Part shown: piece after piece, positions 42,209-44,346 of the stretch
Layout of the letters: every line of letters begins with the position of its first letter
Position numbering within the stretch: the first letter of the stretch is position 1
Source of the DNA: Planctomycetota bacterium
GTDB lineage: Bacteria > Planctomycetota > Phycisphaerae > UBA1845
Length of the DNA: 44,346 nt
Reading direction: 5' to 3'
NCBI GenBank assembly: GCA_024280855.1
Contig: JAJRPG010000097.1
Coordinates: forward strand, 1 to 44,346
Translations under genes and position numbers: made by a program
The notes under the pieces: generated by a model
Told to the model about the DNA's origin: nothing
What the model saw: the letters and a program-made list of their open reading frames with translations, nothing else
Databases searched by the model: none

Positions 42209-44346
42209 ATGCGATTGAGAAAGGTAAGCACGCCCATGACGTTTCAGTTAGAGTTGCGGATTTTCAAGAGTGCCACATGGACGGCGCTAATGACCATATG
42301 TATCAGTACACTCTTGGCTATGCCCGCATTCGCAGAGAAGGGCGAGCGATGCATCGTGACACGAGAAGGTAAGCGCGTACCGTTAGTAAAATCAACGACC
42401 GAGTTTGCTATCACACTTAAGAAGATCGACTCGGCAAAGGCCTGTGCCGCAAGACTCAAGACTGGTGGATTTGGCAAGCTTTCCGACATCGATGGCAAAG
42501 CTGGCATCAAAACAAAGCTGTTGACGGTTACGTCTATGTCTTCAAAGCAGCGACAACAAATCTTGCGTGATGCTGATGTGCAAGATGTTCGAAATGTGTA
42601 TTACTATAAGGGCGACAAGTCGCCTATCATTTCTTCCGGAAAAGTGAGTGTCAGGGTGCAACCCGGAATGAGCGATGGCGCGCTCACGCAGCTTTGGGAT
42701 GACTATAGTGTTGATGTCGTGAAGCAGAATGTCGCTGGACTGGAAGATACATACTCAGTAGTACCGCGATATGGTGTGACAGATGAAGTGCTACGCGCGG
42801 AAGTGATGGCTGTTGACCCGCGAACGGTTTGGGCACAACCAGATTTTAAGATGCAGGCCCAAACTCTTCAAGTAAGTAGCCCGGAAGACCCATTATTTTC
42901 ACAACAGTGGCATCTGGAGAATTCCGGTGCAATTATTGGTATGGCTGACGCAGATATTGACGTGACCGACGCCTGGGCAGTAACGCTTGGTGAGGGGATT
43001 CGGCTTGGTATGTTTGACGACTCGTGTGATGTTCAGCACGAAGACTTGAGAGACAACTATATTGGCATAGGCGACGACGTGACTATAGCCAATGGTTCGC
43101 CCGGTGCGGATGATCCTAGCCCAAAGCTTTCCATTGATTTTCATGGTACGAGTGTCATGGGTTTGGCAGTGGCCAGTAATAATGCGCTGGGCGTGCGCGG
43201 CGTTGCTCCTGCGGCGACGTTTACGGCATCTGGTGGACTAAACGAGGCCATCCACTCAGAAATTGCCAGCGCTTATACATTTGCTCGTCAGCAAAGTGTT
43301 GATGTACACAATAACAGTTGGGGGTTTCCGACTCTCAATCAAATCCCTGAGGTTATTCAGGATGCCATAGAGAAAGCCTATAACGACGGTCGGGATTTGG
43401 ATGGCGCTGGTGGGGACCGCCCCCGTGGGATGGTAGTAGTCTTCGCTGCCGGCAACAAAGGAGTTGAGCTGCCATTTCTTGAAGACCTTTCGACGTTACC
43501 TACAGTCATTGGCGTAGGATCGAGTGATGCCTTTGACCGACTTTCATTCTTTAGTAATTTTGGTAAGGATATCGATGTTGTAGCACCTGGGGGAGATGGT
43601 TCCGGCTCAATAGTAACAACTGACCAGAGCGATTTTTCCTATCCCGGCCCTGGCTGCAATGACCAAGGAGAATTATCAAAGGTATGTTTTTCTGGTAACG
43701 ATACTATTGTCGAAATTGATTCCGGTGGTTTGTATACCAAATTCTTTAGCGGAACATCAGCCTCTGCGCCTATCGTATCAGGTATCGCAGCGCTAATCCT
43801 TTCAACCAATCCTAATTTGTCTGCCACGGATGTTCGTGTGATCCTTGAGCATACTACCGACAAAATCGATGCTAATAATGCGGCGTATCATGGTATTACC
43901 AATCGAAGCTTGCAGTATGGTTATGGCAGGGTCAATGCCGGTTCAGCCGTTCGAGCTGCCCAAGATTCTCTCACGAATGGCGGACGCACATGGCCAGAAA
44001 GAGTGGGAAACGTGAGTGTTGATAATGGGCAATTGTCTTGGCGGCAAAATGGTGACCGCCTCGAATTCCGCGTATTGGAAGAGATGGCCAGTTCGCAGGA
44101 TGATACGGAAGTCATTCTTCCTGAATTACGCACGACGGACGAATTTTTAATTCTCTCCAGCAACGATACATTTGATTTTATACCAGTTGATGGCGCGTGT
44201 TATTCTCGATTGCAGTTTGGCTGTGATTCGGGTTCTCTGGAACCGCTTCCCAATGGTGTTGTCGTTCATAGCGACGATAACCAGTCTGGTGTTGGGTGCA
44301 GTTTTTCCTGTCTGGCGGAGGGGACATCAGCTTGTGAGGTTAATTC
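42209..44346 (+). CDS. Secreted subtilisin-family (S8, kexin-like) serine protease, 3' truncated by the window
   Basis: Partial: 712 residues visible with no stop before the window end. A signal peptide with a long n-region ends near LLAMPAFAEKG (cleavage about residue 43); ATG 42236 is an alternative start. A propeptide-like region (about 45-235) precedes the catalytic domain, whose four residues are D270 (LGMFDDSCDVQHEDL), H312 (FHGTSVMG), N416 (FAAGNKG) and S517 (SGTSASAPIVSG). The DD at the aspartate site and GTSASAP at the serine suggest the kexin/furin branch (S8B). The C-terminal part is rich in cysteine (ACYSRLQFGCD; GCSFSCLAEG). Likely exported or surface-bound. No obvious cleavage target in the window. 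Confidence 0.85.
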   Translation, partial: MRLRKVSTPMTFQLELRIFKSATWTALMTICISTLLAMPAFAEKGERCIVTREGKRVPLVKSTTEFAITLKKIDSAKACAARLKTGGFGKLSDIDGKAGIKTKLLTVTSMSSKQRQQILRDADVQDVRNVYYYKGDKSPIISSGKVSVRVQPGMSDGALTQLWDDYSVDVVKQNVAGLEDTYSVVPRYGVTDEVLRAEVMAVDPRTVWAQPDFKMQAQTLQVSSPEDPLFSQQWHLENSGAIIGMADADIDVTDAWAVTLGEGIRLGMFDDSCDVQHEDLRDNYIGIGDDVTIANGSPGADDPSPKLSIDFHGTSVMGLAVASNNALGVRGVAPAATFTASGGLNEAIHSEIASAYTFARQQSVDVHNNSWGFPTLNQIPEVIQDAIEKAYNDGRDLDGAGGDRPRGMVVVFAAGNKGVELPFLEDLSTLPTVIGVGSSDAFDRLSFFSNFGKDIDVVAPGGDGSGSIVTTDQSDFSYPGPGCNDQGELSKVCFSGNDTIVEIDSGGLYTKFFSGTSASAPIVSGIAALILSTNPNLSATDVRVILEHTTDKIDANNAAYHGITNRSLQYGYGRVNAGSAVRAAQDSLTNGGRTWPERVGNVSVDNGQLSWRQNGDRLEFRVLEEMASSQDDTEVILPELRTTDEFLILSSNDTFDFIPVDGACYSRLQFGCDSGSLEPLPNGVVVHSDDNQSGVGCSFSCLAEGTSACEVN

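Noticed and set aside
42244-42510. 88-codon minus-strand ORF
   Set aside because: It is a shadow of the signal and propeptide region of the protease, whose plus-strand frame has clear subtilase motifs.
1-44346. CRISPR array, insertion sequence, prophage or defence island
   Set aside because: No regularly spaced direct repeats, transposase, integrase, Cas or restriction gene was seen; the only repeats are the paralogous gene array and two palindromes.

Overview
The window looks like a chromosomal segment of a Gram-negative planctomycete, most likely of the Phycisphaerae type. That placement is inferred. It rests on small tandem zinc-ribbon/membrane proteins, a prepilin-like protein with a planctomycete-style C-terminal motif, a TolB-like lipoprotein, a divergent single large flagellar cluster, a diaminopimelate epimerase (peptidoglycan) and a kexin-like secreted protease. 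No marker gene here proves the phylum.

Layout. (1) 1-3700: a perfect 27-bp inverted repeat, then a head-to-tail array of five related zinc-ribbon + two-TM proteins, every junction being a 4-nt ATGA overlap. The first copy has a nonsense codon and a sixth copy survives only as a fragment. (2) 3862-8600: a minus-strand B12-binding-type radical SAM enzyme, a prepilin-like protein, a membrane-anchored zinc-ribbon protein and a minus-strand PD40/TolB-like lipoprotein. (3) 8596-9124: a long intergenic stretch with a REP-like palindrome and a candidate promoter with a structured leader.

(4) 9125-38818: a nearly continuous plus-strand flagellar supercluster. It opens with a membrane-anchored TPR protein, a FlgN-like chaperone, a histidine kinase and a sigma-54 activator (FlrB/FlrC type). 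Two tandem sigma-54 promoter matches follow, directly before flgB. The order is then flgB-flgC-fliE-fliF-fliG-fliH-fliI-fliJ-(motE-like)-fliK-flgD-flgE-flbD-motA-motB-fliL-fliN-fliO-fliP-fliQ-fliR-flhB-flhA-flhF-flhG-(small TM protein)-fliA. These encode rod and hook parts, MS-ring, C-ring, the type III export apparatus, the stators, the placement GTPase/ATPase pair and the late sigma factor. fliM is absent from its usual place between fliL and fliN, and FliN carries four N-terminal copies of a motif resembling the CheY-P-binding peptide of FliM.

(5) 38840-39348: two small genes of unknown function coupled by a TGATG overlap. (6) 39381-40439: dapF with a promoter placed so that the mRNA would be leaderless, a terminator, and a tRNA-Ile2 with a CAT anticodon. 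(7) 40467-41840: a WaaP/Kdo-kinase-like protein. (8) 42209-end: the start of a secreted subtilisin-family protease that runs off the window.

Together the flagellar genes suggest a hierarchy in which the local kinase/activator pair turns on sigma-54 promoters for basal-body and hook genes, and FliA then drives late genes located elsewhere (no flagellin, fliD or flgG is in this window). The most unusual items are the zinc-ribbon gene array and the multivalent FliN lacking a neighbouring FliM.
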